NCBI RefSeq assembly: GCF_040219335.1
Contig: NZ_JAVJSQ010000028.1
Span: forward strand, 124,001 to 188,000
Direction of reading: 5' to 3'
From: Gimesia sp.
Lineage (GTDB): Bacteria; Planctomycetota; Planctomycetia; Planctomycetales; Planctomycetaceae
DNA length: 64,000 nt
The translations under genes and the position numbers were made by a program. The notes under the pieces are model-generated. The model had not been told where the DNA came from, searched no databases, and worked only from the letters and a program-made list of their open reading frames with translations. Below are positions 53,704-62,730 of this stretch, in pieces; position 1 is the first letter of the stretch, and every line of letters begins with the position of its first letter.

Positions 53704-55137
53704 TCAAACCTGCTTCTCTGGTTTGACCCAGGACACATGACATTCCGGCAGCTGCGCTTTCAACTCCTCAAGTAGTTCCATGGGGATCCCGGGGAGATTA
53801 AGACCCAGGTAGCGGAGTTGTGTCAGCCGCCCCAATTCTCGAACTCCCGCTGCATCGACCGGCACCTCAATCAGTGTCAGTTGCTTCAGTTCCGGCAGAT
53901 CTGCGAAGACGCGAATTCCTGTTGCCGTTACTCGCGGGGGCGAATCCTCACCTGTGTGACGCAGGCTCATCTGCCACAGTTGCTTCAATCCACGCAAGTG
54001 AGCGAGATCCTGATCTCGCAGCGTAGCGACCTCCAGGGCCAGTCCCTCCAGCCGGAATAGCTGTCCCACCATTGCCAGAAGATCACCGGTCACCTGGGGC
54101 ATCGCTGACAGCCCCAGGAACGTCAACTGTTCCAGTGCCGCGAGTTCCTGCAGCCCCTCATTCACGGGAACACAATGCAGGTTCAGAGTCGTCAGGTTCT
54201 GCAGGTACGCCAGCTGTCGAAAGCCGACGTCGCTCAGTGGTGTCTCCCGGAACCTGAGGTGGCGCAGTCCGTGTAGCTCACCAATCGTCGCCAGCGTAGT
54301 ATCGTCCAACTTCATAGCATCTAACCAGAGCTTTGTCAGTTGGGGAAAGGAAGTCAGGTACTGAAACGCCGAACCGGGGGTCGTTGTTTTTCGCAGATGC
54401 AAATCCTGCAGTCGCGGTAGCCCCGCCAGAGTTGCCAGCCCCCGTTTCGTCAGTGGCGCGTTCTGGATCGAAAGGTTCGCGAGCGGATTCAATTCTCGCA
54501 TGCTTTCCCACAGATGATCAGTCTCATCCATATCAAGGATACAAAGGTGGAAATTCAGCGCACCCTGTTTGATGCCCGCAGAAATCCGCACCCCTGCCTT
54601 GCGCAACCACTCCACGGCTTCCCGCAGCCGGGGAGGCAGCAGGAGATCATCGAAATCGATCCCCCCATCCAACAGCATATGTTGCCGGGCAGTGAGTGTT
54701 CTGAGACGGCGTTGATTCTCCGGATCCTTATCATCTTGCACAGACAGTTGTCCCAAGGCCAGTGAATTCAGGTAGTCCGCGATCGTGCGCACGGTCTCAA
54801 AATCGGTCGGCACCTTTGTTTTCAGGTGGACCCGGGAAGCAGACACCAGTCCTTCGATCTCATCCCCCCGATCATTCAGGGGAATCGAAATATTCCGGGC
54901 TGGACCGAGTCTGCGTTCGTTTCGGTCTATATCGGCTTCCACGCGATCCTTGATAATCCAGGGCCTGCCTGCGGCAGCTTCAGCGGCTGCGAAGTCCCGA
55001 ATCACTTTTCGCCGCTGCGCATGAAAATCTTCCACCGTCACGCGGGTGCCGGGAAACCGCTCGGTCAGATCGGCAATGATGCTGTCGGGATCCAGCAGAT
55101 GACGCTGATCGGGCGTTTCCAGGCGGATCGTAATCAT
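53704..55137 (-). CDS. leucine-rich repeat protein with unrecognised N-terminal domain
   Basis: 477 residues from ATG 55137, chosen because it begins MITIRLETPDQRH without an upstream artefact. The frame is open to 55290, but the extra part resembles no domain. The first ~200 residues are a charged unassigned domain (DLTERFPGTRVTVEDFHAQR). About ten LRR units of ~24 residues follow, with the LxxLxxLxLxxTxLxxxGLxxL pattern. No signal peptide, so probably cytoplasmic. No good Shine-Dalgarno sequence is seen. Confidence 0.75.
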   Translation of the reverse strand: MITIRLETPDQRHLLDPDSIIADLTERFPGTRVTVEDFHAQRRKVIRDFAAAEAAAGRPWIIKDRVEADIDRNERRLGPARNISIPLNDRGDEIEGLVSASRVHLKTKVPTDFETVRTIADYLNSLALGQLSVQDDKDPENQRRLRTLTARQHMLLDGGIDFDDLLLPPRLREAVEWLRKAGVRISAGIKQGALNFHLCILDMDETDHLWESMRELNPLANLSIQNAPLTKRGLATLAGLPRLQDLHLRKTTTPGSAFQYLTSFPQLTKLWLDAMKLDDTTLATIGELHGLRHLRFRETPLSDVGFRQLAYLQNLTTLNLHCVPVNEGLQELAALEQLTFLGLSAMPQVTGDLLAMVGQLFRLEGLALEVATLRDQDLAHLRGLKQLWQMSLRHTGEDSPPRVTATGIRVFADLPELKQLTLIEVPVDAAGVRELGRLTQLRYLGLNLPGIPMELLEELKAQLPECHVSWVKPEKQV

Positions 55138-55297
55138 AGGCGTTGAAAACCCACGAGACAGGAAAGAAAGGACCAACAGATCGGCAAATCGATCAGTGCC
55201 ATGATACCAGACACAAGTCCGCAAGAGAACACCCTGCCTCCTGAGTGGAACAACGAAGGGTCGCTCTTGAATATCATCTACCGATACCAAACATCAT

Positions 55298-55357
55298 GGG
55301 TAAGCCCGAATGAAATTCGGGCCGAGCGCAGCGAGCAGGAAATTGTCAGCACAAGCG
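55298..55357 (+). repeat. GCAATTCGGGGTGAGCGCAG-type repeat, copy C
   Basis: GGGTAAGCCCGAATGAAATT then CGGGCCGAGCGCAGCGAGCA. It shares about the first 50 bases with copies A and B but diverges after that. Confidence 0.65.
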
Positions 55358-55390
55358 ATCAACCCGGCAACAGCATGCGATCTCCAGAAA

Positions 55391-55427
55391 TGTAGGGGAG
55401 GACCCATGTGTCCTCCCGCCTGGGGAC
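55391..55427 (+). repeat. CCATGTGT hairpin repeat, copy C
   Basis: GGGAGGAC and GTCCTCCC are perfect eight-base arms around CCATGT, the cleanest hairpin of the family. Confidence 0.65.
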
Positions 55428-55492
55428 TCTCAATAGAATTCAGACTGGCAGGGGGAACAGAATGAACCATTCTACCCTGACCAGTCCACGCG

Positions 55493-57043
55493 TTACCCCG
55501 CCTCACCAAACTCAAACTCAAACAGCCGGGCGTTCCGCAGCGTAAATTCCACACGTACCGGCTGCCGCGCCAGTCGGCTCAGATCACTGCCGGACTTCCA
55601 TTCCACCCGGTGATCGATCTCATCCGCGTTGATCCACGCACAATCCTCGCGACCAAAACCGGGCAGGGGAGTCCCTTCAAGATCCAGCAGCGCCACCCGC
55701 ACACCTCCCGCGCCGGCGGTGCTCAGGTTGAGCCGCAGGGAATCGCCGGTAAATCGTAGCGGCTTTGTCGTGACCACGCCGCCGGGATAACCTGCATCCA
55801 GCGAGACAAAACCGTCCACGCGCTGCGTTGCCCGATAGATGCCTCCCAGATCCTTCTTCAGCCACGCGGCCCGGTCTTTGAGATCCCGATCCCAGACCAC
55901 GGGCCGGCCATGCGTGTGCGGCCAGCCGACGAAATACTGATGCAGCTCGCGGCCCCGGCGGATCAGCCCCTGTCCCATGCTCACCAGCCGCAGGTCCAGT
56001 CCGTCATAAAAGCCCGCAGGAATATAAGGCGTTCGCCAGCGGTGCCAGTTGACGCCGTCGCGGCTCGCGGCAAACTGCACATCAAACGTCCCGTCATTAC
56101 CGTTCAGCGCGCGGTCCTGCCAGTCCGGCCCTTTGAATGTCTGGTAGGCGGCGGGAAAGGCGAGATACACGTGCGGGGCGAAGGGATACTTCACCGCGGC
56201 ACTCGTATACAGCTGCACGCCCGGCGGATCATCATCGTCGCGGGCCATCACCGTTTCCAGTTCACGACTCAACGTGGGAACTTTGTCTTTGCCCCAGATA
56301 TGGTACGGCGGAACGGACGCGTCATAAGGCCAGGGCGTTTCGAGATCTTTCACGGCCACCCGCGCGACGGCCCGCACCGGATTCCAGCAGCGGGTATAAA
56401 TCACATACTTCTGTAACGCCTCGTCCCACAGGCCGCAATGCTGACTGTCGGGCACGAAGGGGAGCATCCGCGTTTCCGATTCACTCCAGTGCACCCCGTC
56501 CGGCGACGAAGCCACATACACGCCCGCCTTCTGGGGATCGGGCCAGTACCGGGAATACAGCAGCCGATACCGCTTCTCCGCCGGGGCACGCGGATCGAGG
56601 AACACGCTCGCTTCCACCGCCTCTACCGGCAGCAGGTTGTTCTCCCGGTTCCCCTGGTATTCCTTCAGCCCCAGTTGCGGACGTTCCCAGTGAATGCCGT
56701 CTTTGCTGGTCGCCAGGGCGAAATGTTTCTTCTTCTCCGCGTCATAACTCCCATGAAACAGTTTCGCGGTCCCGTTGTCATCCACGACGCTGCAGTAAAA
56801 GATAAACCCCAGCGCTGCGGAAGGCTGCTCCGGTTTCAGCACTCGCTCAATCGCAGTCGGCGAATTCAACCGCCGCGTCACGCCGCGGGTCCGCCCGGTA
56901 TCAAGGAGCAGATCATCCAGAAACAGTTGACGCTCCGAACCGATGGAGGGAATTTCCGAATCCGCAGCCCTCACCACTGCAGGCAGAGCAGTGGCAGCGA
57001 CCGCGGTTTGCAGAAACTGACGACGTGTGAGAGGGGAATTCAT
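55493..57043 (-). CDS. Tat-exported glycosidase-like beta-propeller protein
   Basis: 516 residues from ATG 57043 (an ATG at 57061 is in frame). The N-terminus MNSPLTRRQFLQTAVAAT is a twin-arginine signal. The mature part contains repeated blades such as FALATSKDGIHWERPQLGL, SSPDGVHWSESETRML and AASRDGVNWHRW. These look like the Asp-box/five-bladed propeller fold of GH43/GH32-like enzymes. Catalytic acids cannot be fixed. Likely a secreted, folded-before-export polysaccharide-acting enzyme. Confidence 0.7.
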   Translation of the reverse strand: MNSPLTRRQFLQTAVAATALPAVVRAADSEIPSIGSERQLFLDDLLLDTGRTRGVTRRLNSPTAIERVLKPEQPSAALGFIFYCSVVDDNGTAKLFHGSYDAEKKKHFALATSKDGIHWERPQLGLKEYQGNRENNLLPVEAVEASVFLDPRAPAEKRYRLLYSRYWPDPQKAGVYVASSPDGVHWSESETRMLPFVPDSQHCGLWDEALQKYVIYTRCWNPVRAVARVAVKDLETPWPYDASVPPYHIWGKDKVPTLSRELETVMARDDDDPPGVQLYTSAAVKYPFAPHVYLAFPAAYQTFKGPDWQDRALNGNDGTFDVQFAASRDGVNWHRWRTPYIPAGFYDGLDLRLVSMGQGLIRRGRELHQYFVGWPHTHGRPVVWDRDLKDRAAWLKKDLGGIYRATQRVDGFVSLDAGYPGGVVTTKPLRFTGDSLRLNLSTAGAGGVRVALLDLEGTPLPGFGREDCAWINADEIDHRVEWKSGSDLSRLARQPVRVEFTLRNARLFEFEFGEAG

Positions 57044-57192
57044 AGTGAGGCTTTCATTCAAAAGCTAAATATCTGTACTTCAACTCATCACATAATTTAC
57101 GGACAGGGAACATCAATAGAGACTTCAGCTGATCCCACAAATCCCAATTCCCTGTTCATTTCCCGGTTGTCACGCTCTGGTGAACCGATACC

Positions 57193-58320
57193 ATGATAGC
57201 ACAGTCACCAGATATTGCAGGACTTCCCGAGATGAAACAGACAGATCGACCAGTTACCGAAACCGAATCGCTGCCGGACCGGGAGACGATGTACGCCGCC
57301 CTGGTCCAGCGGGACAGCAGCTATGAAGGCGTCTTCGTCGCCGCCATTCGCACCACCGGAATTTTCTGCCGGCCCTCCTGCTCGGCCCGCAAACCCAGAC
57401 CGGAGAATGTCGAATACTTCGCCAATGCGAAAACTGCCCTCGCGCACGGCTACCGGGAATGCAAGGTCTGTCGCCCGCTCGTCTCACTCGGCTCCACCCC
57501 CGACTGGCTGCAGCCGCTGATTGAAGAAGTCGATCAGGACGCCACTCTCCGCCTGACCGCTGACGACCTGCGGGAACGGGGCCTCGACCCGGTCCGCGTC
57601 CGCCGCTGGTTTCAAAAGCTGCACGGCATGAGCTTCGCCTCCTACCTGCGGATGCGGCGGATCAACCAGGCCTTCAGCCAGCTGCAACACAAATCCACGG
57701 TAACCGACGCCGCACTCGACAGCGGTTACGAATCGCTGAGCGGGTTCGGCGAGAGCTTCAAAAAAGCGATGGGCAACGCGCCCGCCAGAAGTAATGACCA
57801 GCAGGTGATCAACGTCAGTCGCCTGCTGACACCCTTGGGACCGATGCTGGCCGGCGCGACAGAGCAGGGGATCTGCCTGCTCGAATTCACCGATCGGCGG
57901 ATGCTCGAAACGCAGCTCAACCGCCTGCAGAAACGACTCAACGCCCGCGCACTCCCCGGCGACAGTCCCTGGTTCCCGCAGCTCGACGGCCAGCTCCAGG
58001 CTTACTTCGCCGGGAAACGAACCGACTTCGATCTCCCCCTGGTCCTGGCGGGTACCGAGTTTCAGGAAAAAGTCTGGAACGCCCTGCGGACCATTCCCTG
58101 TGGTGCCACCCGCTCCTATTCCGAACAGGCCGAGATCATCGGGCAGCCCACCGCAGTCCGAGCCGTGGCCCGCGCCAACGGCGATAACCGCATCGCGATT
58201 CTGATCCCCTGCCACCGCGTCATCGGAGCCGACGGCACCCTCACCGGTTACGGCGGCGGCCTCTGGCGCAAAAAACGCCTGCTGGAAATCGAACAGGGAA
58301 CAGACGCCCCAACCAAGTGA
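57193..58320 (+). CDS. ada: Ada-type methylphosphotriester/O6-methylguanine methyltransferase and regulator
   Basis: 375 residues, full-length Ada layout. The N-terminal zinc domain has Cys59, Cys63, Cys90 and Cys93 (FCRPSC, CKVC). The central AraC-like helix-turn-helix reads FQKLHGMSFASYLRMRRINQ, and the C-terminal methyltransferase has active Cys340 in PCHRVIG. Ada removes methyl groups from phosphotriesters and O6-methylguanine and, once methylated, activates repair genes. The start could also be 57232 (ATG, MKQTD). No alkB or alkA is adjacent. Confidence 0.93.
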   Translation: MIAQSPDIAGLPEMKQTDRPVTETESLPDRETMYAALVQRDSSYEGVFVAAIRTTGIFCRPSCSARKPRPENVEYFANAKTALAHGYRECKVCRPLVSLGSTPDWLQPLIEEVDQDATLRLTADDLRERGLDPVRVRRWFQKLHGMSFASYLRMRRINQAFSQLQHKSTVTDAALDSGYESLSGFGESFKKAMGNAPARSNDQQVINVSRLLTPLGPMLAGATEQGICLLEFTDRRMLETQLNRLQKRLNARALPGDSPWFPQLDGQLQAYFAGKRTDFDLPLVLAGTEFQEKVWNALRTIPCGATRSYSEQAEIIGQPTAVRAVARANGDNRIAILIPCHRVIGADGTLTGYGGGLWRKKRLLEIEQGTDAPTK

Positions 58321-58626
58321 GCAGAATGGCACTCGCCACCGGTAAAATGTAAAACACTGTTTCCAGAACCAGCAGCGGGTGGCCGCGAATGCAATTCGTG
58401 GTTGTCGCAGACAACAGGAGGTTGCGTAGTGAGCGAAGACTGGTGCTGTATTGCGCCTGAATCTGTTTCCGTTCAGCAAGGAAAAATCGGTTTGAGGTTC
58501 GACGCGGTAACTGCGACCTCCTGCTCGCTGCGCTCGGCCCGAATTACATTCGAGCCCACCCATTCTTCTTCGTGGTTTGTTGCTCTCTAAAATCTGAGCA
58601 TTACAAGGAGCGCAAGTCCACTCAGG
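58321..58626. other. spacer occupied by a MITE-like element
   Basis: Between ada and the DUF1572 gene (convergent). Nearly two thirds of the 306 bases is the inverted-arm element at 58377-58560; nothing else was recognised. Confidence 0.6.
58377..58560. repeat. MITE-like element with inverted arms related to the GCAATTCGG repeat
   Basis: 184 bases. The left arm (GGGTGGCCGCGAATGCAATT then TCGTGG) and the reverse complement of the right arm (GGTGGGCTCGAATGTAATTC then GGGCCGAGCGCAGC) align over about 50 bases. Both match the repeat at 35257, 36164 and 55298. Between them is a unique ~80-base middle without a gene of its own. The structure could fold as one long hairpin. Confidence 0.65.
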
Positions 58627-59169
58627 TCATTTTCCCGGCTTCCCCTCTCCCCAGCGTTCTTGATTAAACTGTTCCGACTGGCCGCGGGGAATCGTCAGTG
58701 TGTTCCAGTCATCGCCGGCCTGAATCCGGGCCACCTGCACGATCTGTCCTACGTGATAACAGGTGTGTCCCAGGGAACGCTGGATCGCCAGCGGCACGGT
58801 GTGGGCATCCCCTCGGATATAGACGGTCGTTTCCAGATCGCCGGGGGACAGGCTTTTTAGGGAATCAAACAGTATCCCCCAACCCCGCTCCCAGTAGACC
58901 AGCAGCTCGTCCCGGTTTGAGAATGAATCCACAAATTCGTCGTCCCGGTTCCGGTCCAGCTTCTCGCCGTCGGTCGTCAGGAAATCGGTCCATCGCGAAA
59001 TCAGGTTCCCGGCGACATGTTTCATGATCACCGCAATCGAGTTCGTATGCGCGTCGAGAGCAGTGCGGAGCCCCTCATCAGAAACCTGTGCCACCGCCCG
59101 TTCCGCCATCTGCTTCTGAGCCTCGAAAACATTGAGTGTCGCCGACATGAATTGAGAGAAATGTTCCAT
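58627..59169 (-). CDS. DUF1572 (DinB-superfamily) protein
   Basis: 180 residues. The DUF1572 pattern is visible: VIMKHVAGNLISRWTDFLTT (His in helix 2), WDTLFDSLKSL-like WGILFDSLKSLSPGDLETTV, and RSLGHTCYHVGQIVQVARIQ with the H...H pair of the DinB metal site. It is soluble and probably metal-binding, with no known substrate. The first ~24 codons have a close second copy at 61375-61479. Confidence 0.85.
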   Translation of the reverse strand: MEHFSQFMSATLNVFEAQKQMAERAVAQVSDEGLRTALDAHTNSIAVIMKHVAGNLISRWTDFLTTDGEKLDRNRDDEFVDSFSNRDELLVYWERGWGILFDSLKSLSPGDLETTVYIRGDAHTVPLAIQRSLGHTCYHVGQIVQVARIQAGDDWNTLTIPRGQSEQFNQERWGEGKPGK

Positions 59170-59311
59170 CTAAAATCCCTTTCCGCGTGAGTTGTCTGTA
59201 TCAGTCTCAGTCTGAAGATTAAATCGGCTTTTCGCAAGCGACCGGCCTGGCTATTATGAAAGGCTAAACGGCTCCCAGAACTGTAATCCCGATTCATCAA
59301 GGATTGTTGCG

Positions 59312-59734
59312 ATGAGCTACGATTTACTGGTATTCGACTCACAGGCGGCACCACGCGAGCAACAGGCCTTTCTTGACTGGTACTCCACACAGGTCGATTG
59401 GTCCGAGACTTATGACTACAACGATCCCGCCGGAACGACACCCGAACTCCGCAGCTGGTTCGATGAGATGATCCAGAACTGGCCGCCCATGAACGGGCCA
59501 CTGGCCACCGATGATGTGGATGATCCGCACATGTCCGATTACTCCATCGGACCCCACGTGATTTATATTGCGTTCGCCTGGTCCTGCGCGGATGAAGCGT
59601 ATCTCGTCACCAGGCAACTCGCTGAAAAACACCAGGTAGGCTTCTTCGGCGTGAGCAGCCAGGGGGAAATCATCTTCCCGGACGGCCAGACTCTCTCTAC
59701 CACTCCAGACAAACCCTGGTGGAAATTCTGGTAA
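59312..59734 (+). CDS. conserved-looking soluble protein of unknown function
   Basis: 140 residues starting MSYDLLVFDSQAAPREQQAF and ending FPDGQTLSTTPDKPWWKFW. Trp-rich, acidic, no signal. The opening and the motif TTPELRSWFDEMI..WPPMNGP are reminiscent of a widespread unknown family. An AAGGA ribosome site (59300-59304) precedes it. Function unknown. Confidence 0.65.
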   Translation: MSYDLLVFDSQAAPREQQAFLDWYSTQVDWSETYDYNDPAGTTPELRSWFDEMIQNWPPMNGPLATDDVDDPHMSDYSIGPHVIYIAFAWSCADEAYLVTRQLAEKHQVGFFGVSSQGEIIFPDGQTLSTTPDKPWWKFW

Positions 59735-59776
59735 GCAGGCTGTCTTCTGCTCTGGTTGATCGATTATGATAGAGCG

Positions 59777-61342
59777 ATGCGTAAACCCTCCCGAAAATTT
59801 CTCGTGCTGCTGACCCTCTGTATGACAGCCGTCTGCGCTGCCTATGTCTGGCACCGCGCTCCCGAAGTCAAAACCCCCATGGTACAGCAGCAGGCTCCGC
59901 CTCCAGCGCCGACGTCTCAGGCAACTCTGGACAAACTGAAACAGCTGGGAGCTCGCTGGAAGCAGAATCAGCATGGGCAGGTGTACTGGCTGTTCCTGAA
60001 GCGACTCCCCCTGGCCGATGAAGATCTGACCGTTCTGAAAGAACTGCCCGAAGTGCAGACGCTGACGCTGCGGGGCGTGCATACGATTAAGGGAAACCAC
60101 TTCACAGATGACGGCCTGCGTCACGTGGGGCATTTGAAAAAACTGCGTTATCTCGACCTGAGTGTGAATTACCAGCTGACCGATGCAGGGCTGCGTCACC
60201 TGGAGCCTTTGAAAAAATTAGAACATCTCGATCTGAGCGGCAATTTTAAATTTACCGATGCCTGCGGAGAGTCGCTGGCGCAGTTGACCAGCCTGCAGAG
60301 GCTCAACCTGAGTCAGACCTCTTTGACCGCCGCCCTCCTGCCCGACTTGAGTCGGTTATCACGATTGAAGAGCCTGTCGGTTGAACGGATGGTGCTGGAT
60401 GATAATACGATTGGTGATTTTGAAAAGCTCCCCCTGCAGGAACTAAAGGGAGTTCAGATTGATGATGCCGACCTCCGCTTATTGCCACGCTTGAAATCGC
60501 TGCAGAAACCACCGTTTCCAGATTACCGGTGGATTGAAGATCGTCACCTGATTTATCTGACTCATTTTAAAAAGATCCGGGAAGTGGATGTGACTCTCAC
60601 ACGCGGAATCAGCGATACCTCGCAACTGAAACACCTGCAGGCGCTGCCTGAACTGGAGATTCTCGCGATCGGTATCGGGAAAAACTCTGAAGCTCCGCTC
60701 GACCGATCGGGGTTGCTTGCCCTGGCAAAGGTTCCCACTCTGAACGAATTGAGGGTGGGGCTCATCAATGCGCCAGCTCTGGAAGCAATCAGCCATTGTG
60801 CCCAGGTCGATCAGCTGTATCTCAGTGGAGACCCCAGTCAGCTTCAGCCAGCCGACCTGGCATGTCTGAAAAATATGAGCAGCCTCAAGAAAATCACAGT
60901 GCAGGTGGATCTCGTTTCGGATGATCTCTGGGCTGCACTGGGGAACGTGACATCACTCGAAGAAATTTCGTTTAACAGGGGTTGGCCGCCACAAACCGAA
61001 AAGCCGCAGTTTTCCATGACAAGCCTGAAACTGCTCCAGAACTTACCGCATCTCAAGGGGCTGGACCTGAATGGTTTTCCTGTGACCGATGAGGGACTGG
61101 GTTACCTCGGTCAATGTCGAACTCTCGAGAGACTGGAGCTGAATAATGCGCCGATTACGAATGCGGGACTGCTGCAGTTACGCCATCTGGAACATCTGAA
61201 AAGACTCAATTTTTATCGCAGCAAAATTGACATGGATACCGCTGAAGAACTGCATCGATTCATTCCCCAGTGCCGCATCGAAGATAACTGGTGCTGTGGC
61301 TGTATGACCATTTATGCCGATCGAAGTGTCACTCAGAAATAG
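59777..61342 (+). CDS. exported or membrane-anchored leucine-rich repeat protein
   Basis: 521 residues from ATG 59777 (an ATG at 59756 is in frame). An N-terminal hydrophobic segment (KFLVLLTLCMTAVCAAYVW) is a signal peptide or anchor. A proline/alanine linker follows and then about fifteen LRR units with the LxxLxxLxLxxxxLTDxGLxxL pattern. The C-terminus has a Cys cluster (CRIEDNWCCGC). It probably acts as a protein-binding surface outside the cytoplasm. It resembles the LRR protein at 26258 in unit pattern. Confidence 0.72.
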   Translation: MRKPSRKFLVLLTLCMTAVCAAYVWHRAPEVKTPMVQQQAPPPAPTSQATLDKLKQLGARWKQNQHGQVYWLFLKRLPLADEDLTVLKELPEVQTLTLRGVHTIKGNHFTDDGLRHVGHLKKLRYLDLSVNYQLTDAGLRHLEPLKKLEHLDLSGNFKFTDACGESLAQLTSLQRLNLSQTSLTAALLPDLSRLSRLKSLSVERMVLDDNTIGDFEKLPLQELKGVQIDDADLRLLPRLKSLQKPPFPDYRWIEDRHLIYLTHFKKIREVDVTLTRGISDTSQLKHLQALPELEILAIGIGKNSEAPLDRSGLLALAKVPTLNELRVGLINAPALEAISHCAQVDQLYLSGDPSQLQPADLACLKNMSSLKKITVQVDLVSDDLWAALGNVTSLEEISFNRGWPPQTEKPQFSMTSLKLLQNLPHLKGLDLNGFPVTDEGLGYLGQCRTLERLELNNAPITNAGLLQLRHLEHLKRLNFYRSKIDMDTAEELHRFIPQCRIEDNWCCGCMTIYADRSVTQK

Positions 61343-61374
61343 AGCAGATCGAGCAGATATGAAGGCAGGCACGC

Positions 61375-61479
61375 TCACCGCTGATAATCAGCCACGATGC
61401 CATCCACGGCTTCTGCCATCTGCTTCTGGGCTTCGAAAACATTGAGCGTCGCCGATAGGAATTGTGTGAAAGAGTTCAT
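61375..61479 (-). pseudogene. truncated 5' fragment of a DUF1572 gene
   Basis: A 34-codon frame (ATG at 61479) begins MNSFTQFLSATLNVFEAQKQ, closely matching the start of the DUF1572 protein at 59169 (MEHFSQFMSATLNVFEAQKQ). DNA similarity is also high over about 70 bases. It diverges after residue ~24 and stops at 61375, lacking all metal-site histidines. It is most simply a partial duplication or the remnant of a deleted paralogue. Confidence 0.7.
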
Positions 61480-61530
61480 TGATCTCTATCTCTGGAAATT
61501 AGTTATTTATTTTTTAGTGCAACAGAAACA

Positions 61531-62298
61531 TCAGTGGCGTACTCTGTCTTCCATCTCTTTCACCGCCGCAATCGCTTCGCTGTAGCGGGCCAGTGCTTCC
61601 GTTTTCTGTGCGGCCGTGAGCTTATCATTCGCAGCCACCTGTTCCTGTTGGTCTTCCAGATAGAGTAACGCAAACTTTTTGCGCAAAACCTGGCATAGTA
61701 ACTTGGCCATGTAGTAGCGGTTTTCTTTCTCCGGTTCCTGGCCAATTTTTCTTAAAGTGGCATGGACTACATTGGGCCCCATATAGCAGAGGGCATGATA
61801 GGCCGGGCGTTGTTCACGACAGAACAGTTTGTATCTGTTTGAAGGAAAATAATAGGTTTTTTGTTTCTGGTTGATTTTATCCAGCAGTGCGTCGATCAAT
61901 TCTCCGATTCTATTTCCTGAATGCATATACCCGAGAAGCATAATCATCGCATCTTCATTGTTGACCGGGGGATTTAACGGGCCGGGACCCGGACCAGAAA
62001 ACCCCGGGGCCTGATATTTTCTGAGCATACTCCAGTTTGTTGAATCGAACTGATTCAGGGCACGATGATACTCACTTGAAATATCCACAGCCTCTTTCCA
62101 GGAAACCTCATTAAAGTACATCAGCGATTTAATAAAGCATTTCTGCTCGGGACGTGTTTTCCTGGGCTCCGCCTCATCGGTCCGGGCAGTCTGCAGGCCA
62201 GCTGTGGAGACACACGTTAACAGAATCAGAACCGCGCATGGAAAACGCAATCCCCGGAAGGTATTTCGCTCTGGAAAAAGACATCGCTTGATTGCCAT
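61531..62298 (-). CDS. exported protein of unknown function
   Basis: 255 residues with a signal peptide (LRFPCAVLILLTCVSTAGLQ). The mature part is charged and helical, with a central Pro/Gly stretch FSGPGPGPLNPP and a C-terminal helix rich in Lys, Glu and Ala. No family recognised. Confidence 0.6.
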   Translation of the reverse strand: MAIKRCLFPERNTFRGLRFPCAVLILLTCVSTAGLQTARTDEAEPRKTRPEQKCFIKSLMYFNEVSWKEAVDISSEYHRALNQFDSTNWSMLRKYQAPGFSGPGPGPLNPPVNNEDAMIMLLGYMHSGNRIGELIDALLDKINQKQKTYYFPSNRYKLFCREQRPAYHALCYMGPNVVHATLRKIGQEPEKENRYYMAKLLCQVLRKKFALLYLEDQQEQVAANDKLTAAQKTEALARYSEAIAAVKEMEDRVRH

Positions 62299-62469
62299 CG
62301 GACAGAATCTCCTTATTCATGTTTCACGGGGCAGGCAGATCACAGTTTCGGCTGTATCACACTGCGTCAGGCTGTTATCATAGCTGGTATGTAACATGCG
62401 TTCAATTGGCTGGTTCCGATTGAGTAGCCCGTCCGGAAGTAAACTGTTGCAATTCGAAAGGTTTGACCC

Positions 62470-62712
62470 ATGCAAAGAATGAACCCCTGGATGCTCCTGG
62501 TCACCGCTGTCTTTTCCTCGATCGCAATCTGGTTCAGCCGTGAGGGCACTGAATTTGTTGCGATCGGGATATTCGTATTGTTCAATCTGGTCACACTCCA
62601 TCTGTTACAACTGCAGAAAGAAAACGACGAACTCCGCACCCGGCTGGAAGCACTCGAAGGTCATGCGCCAGCGACAGACCTGCCTGAAAATGGGGCAGTC
62701 GCGCATGGTTGA
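62470..62712 (+). CDS. small membrane protein with C-terminal coiled coil
   Basis: 80 residues with two hydrophobic segments (about 7-21 and 30-44) followed by a heptad-like LQLQKENDELRTRLEALEG. Two helices plus a short coiled coil suggest an oligomerising membrane protein. No family recognised. Divergent from the upstream exported-protein gene and convergent with the potassium channel gene. Confidence 0.5.
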   Translation: MQRMNPWMLLVTAVFSSIAIWFSREGTEFVAIGIFVLFNLVTLHLLQLQKENDELRTRLEALEGHAPATDLPENGAVAHG

Positions 62713-62730
62713 GATGAGGTGAACCGGATC

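Larger units (their letters stand above)
55138..55492. other. spacer with two repeat elements
   Basis: No gene is supported. The spacer contains one AATTCGGGCCGAGCGCAGCG-type copy (55298-55357) followed 33 bases later by one CCATGTGT hairpin (55391-55427). This is the same order as at 35257-35454. Confidence 0.6.

Noticed and set aside
57484-58563. 359-codon minus-strand frame
   Set aside because: It is antisense to ada and has no recognisable domain; a shadow of GC-rich coding.
58402-58590. 62-codon frame within the MITE-like element
   Set aside because: It reads through the inverted arms and has no homology or proper start; explained by the repeat.
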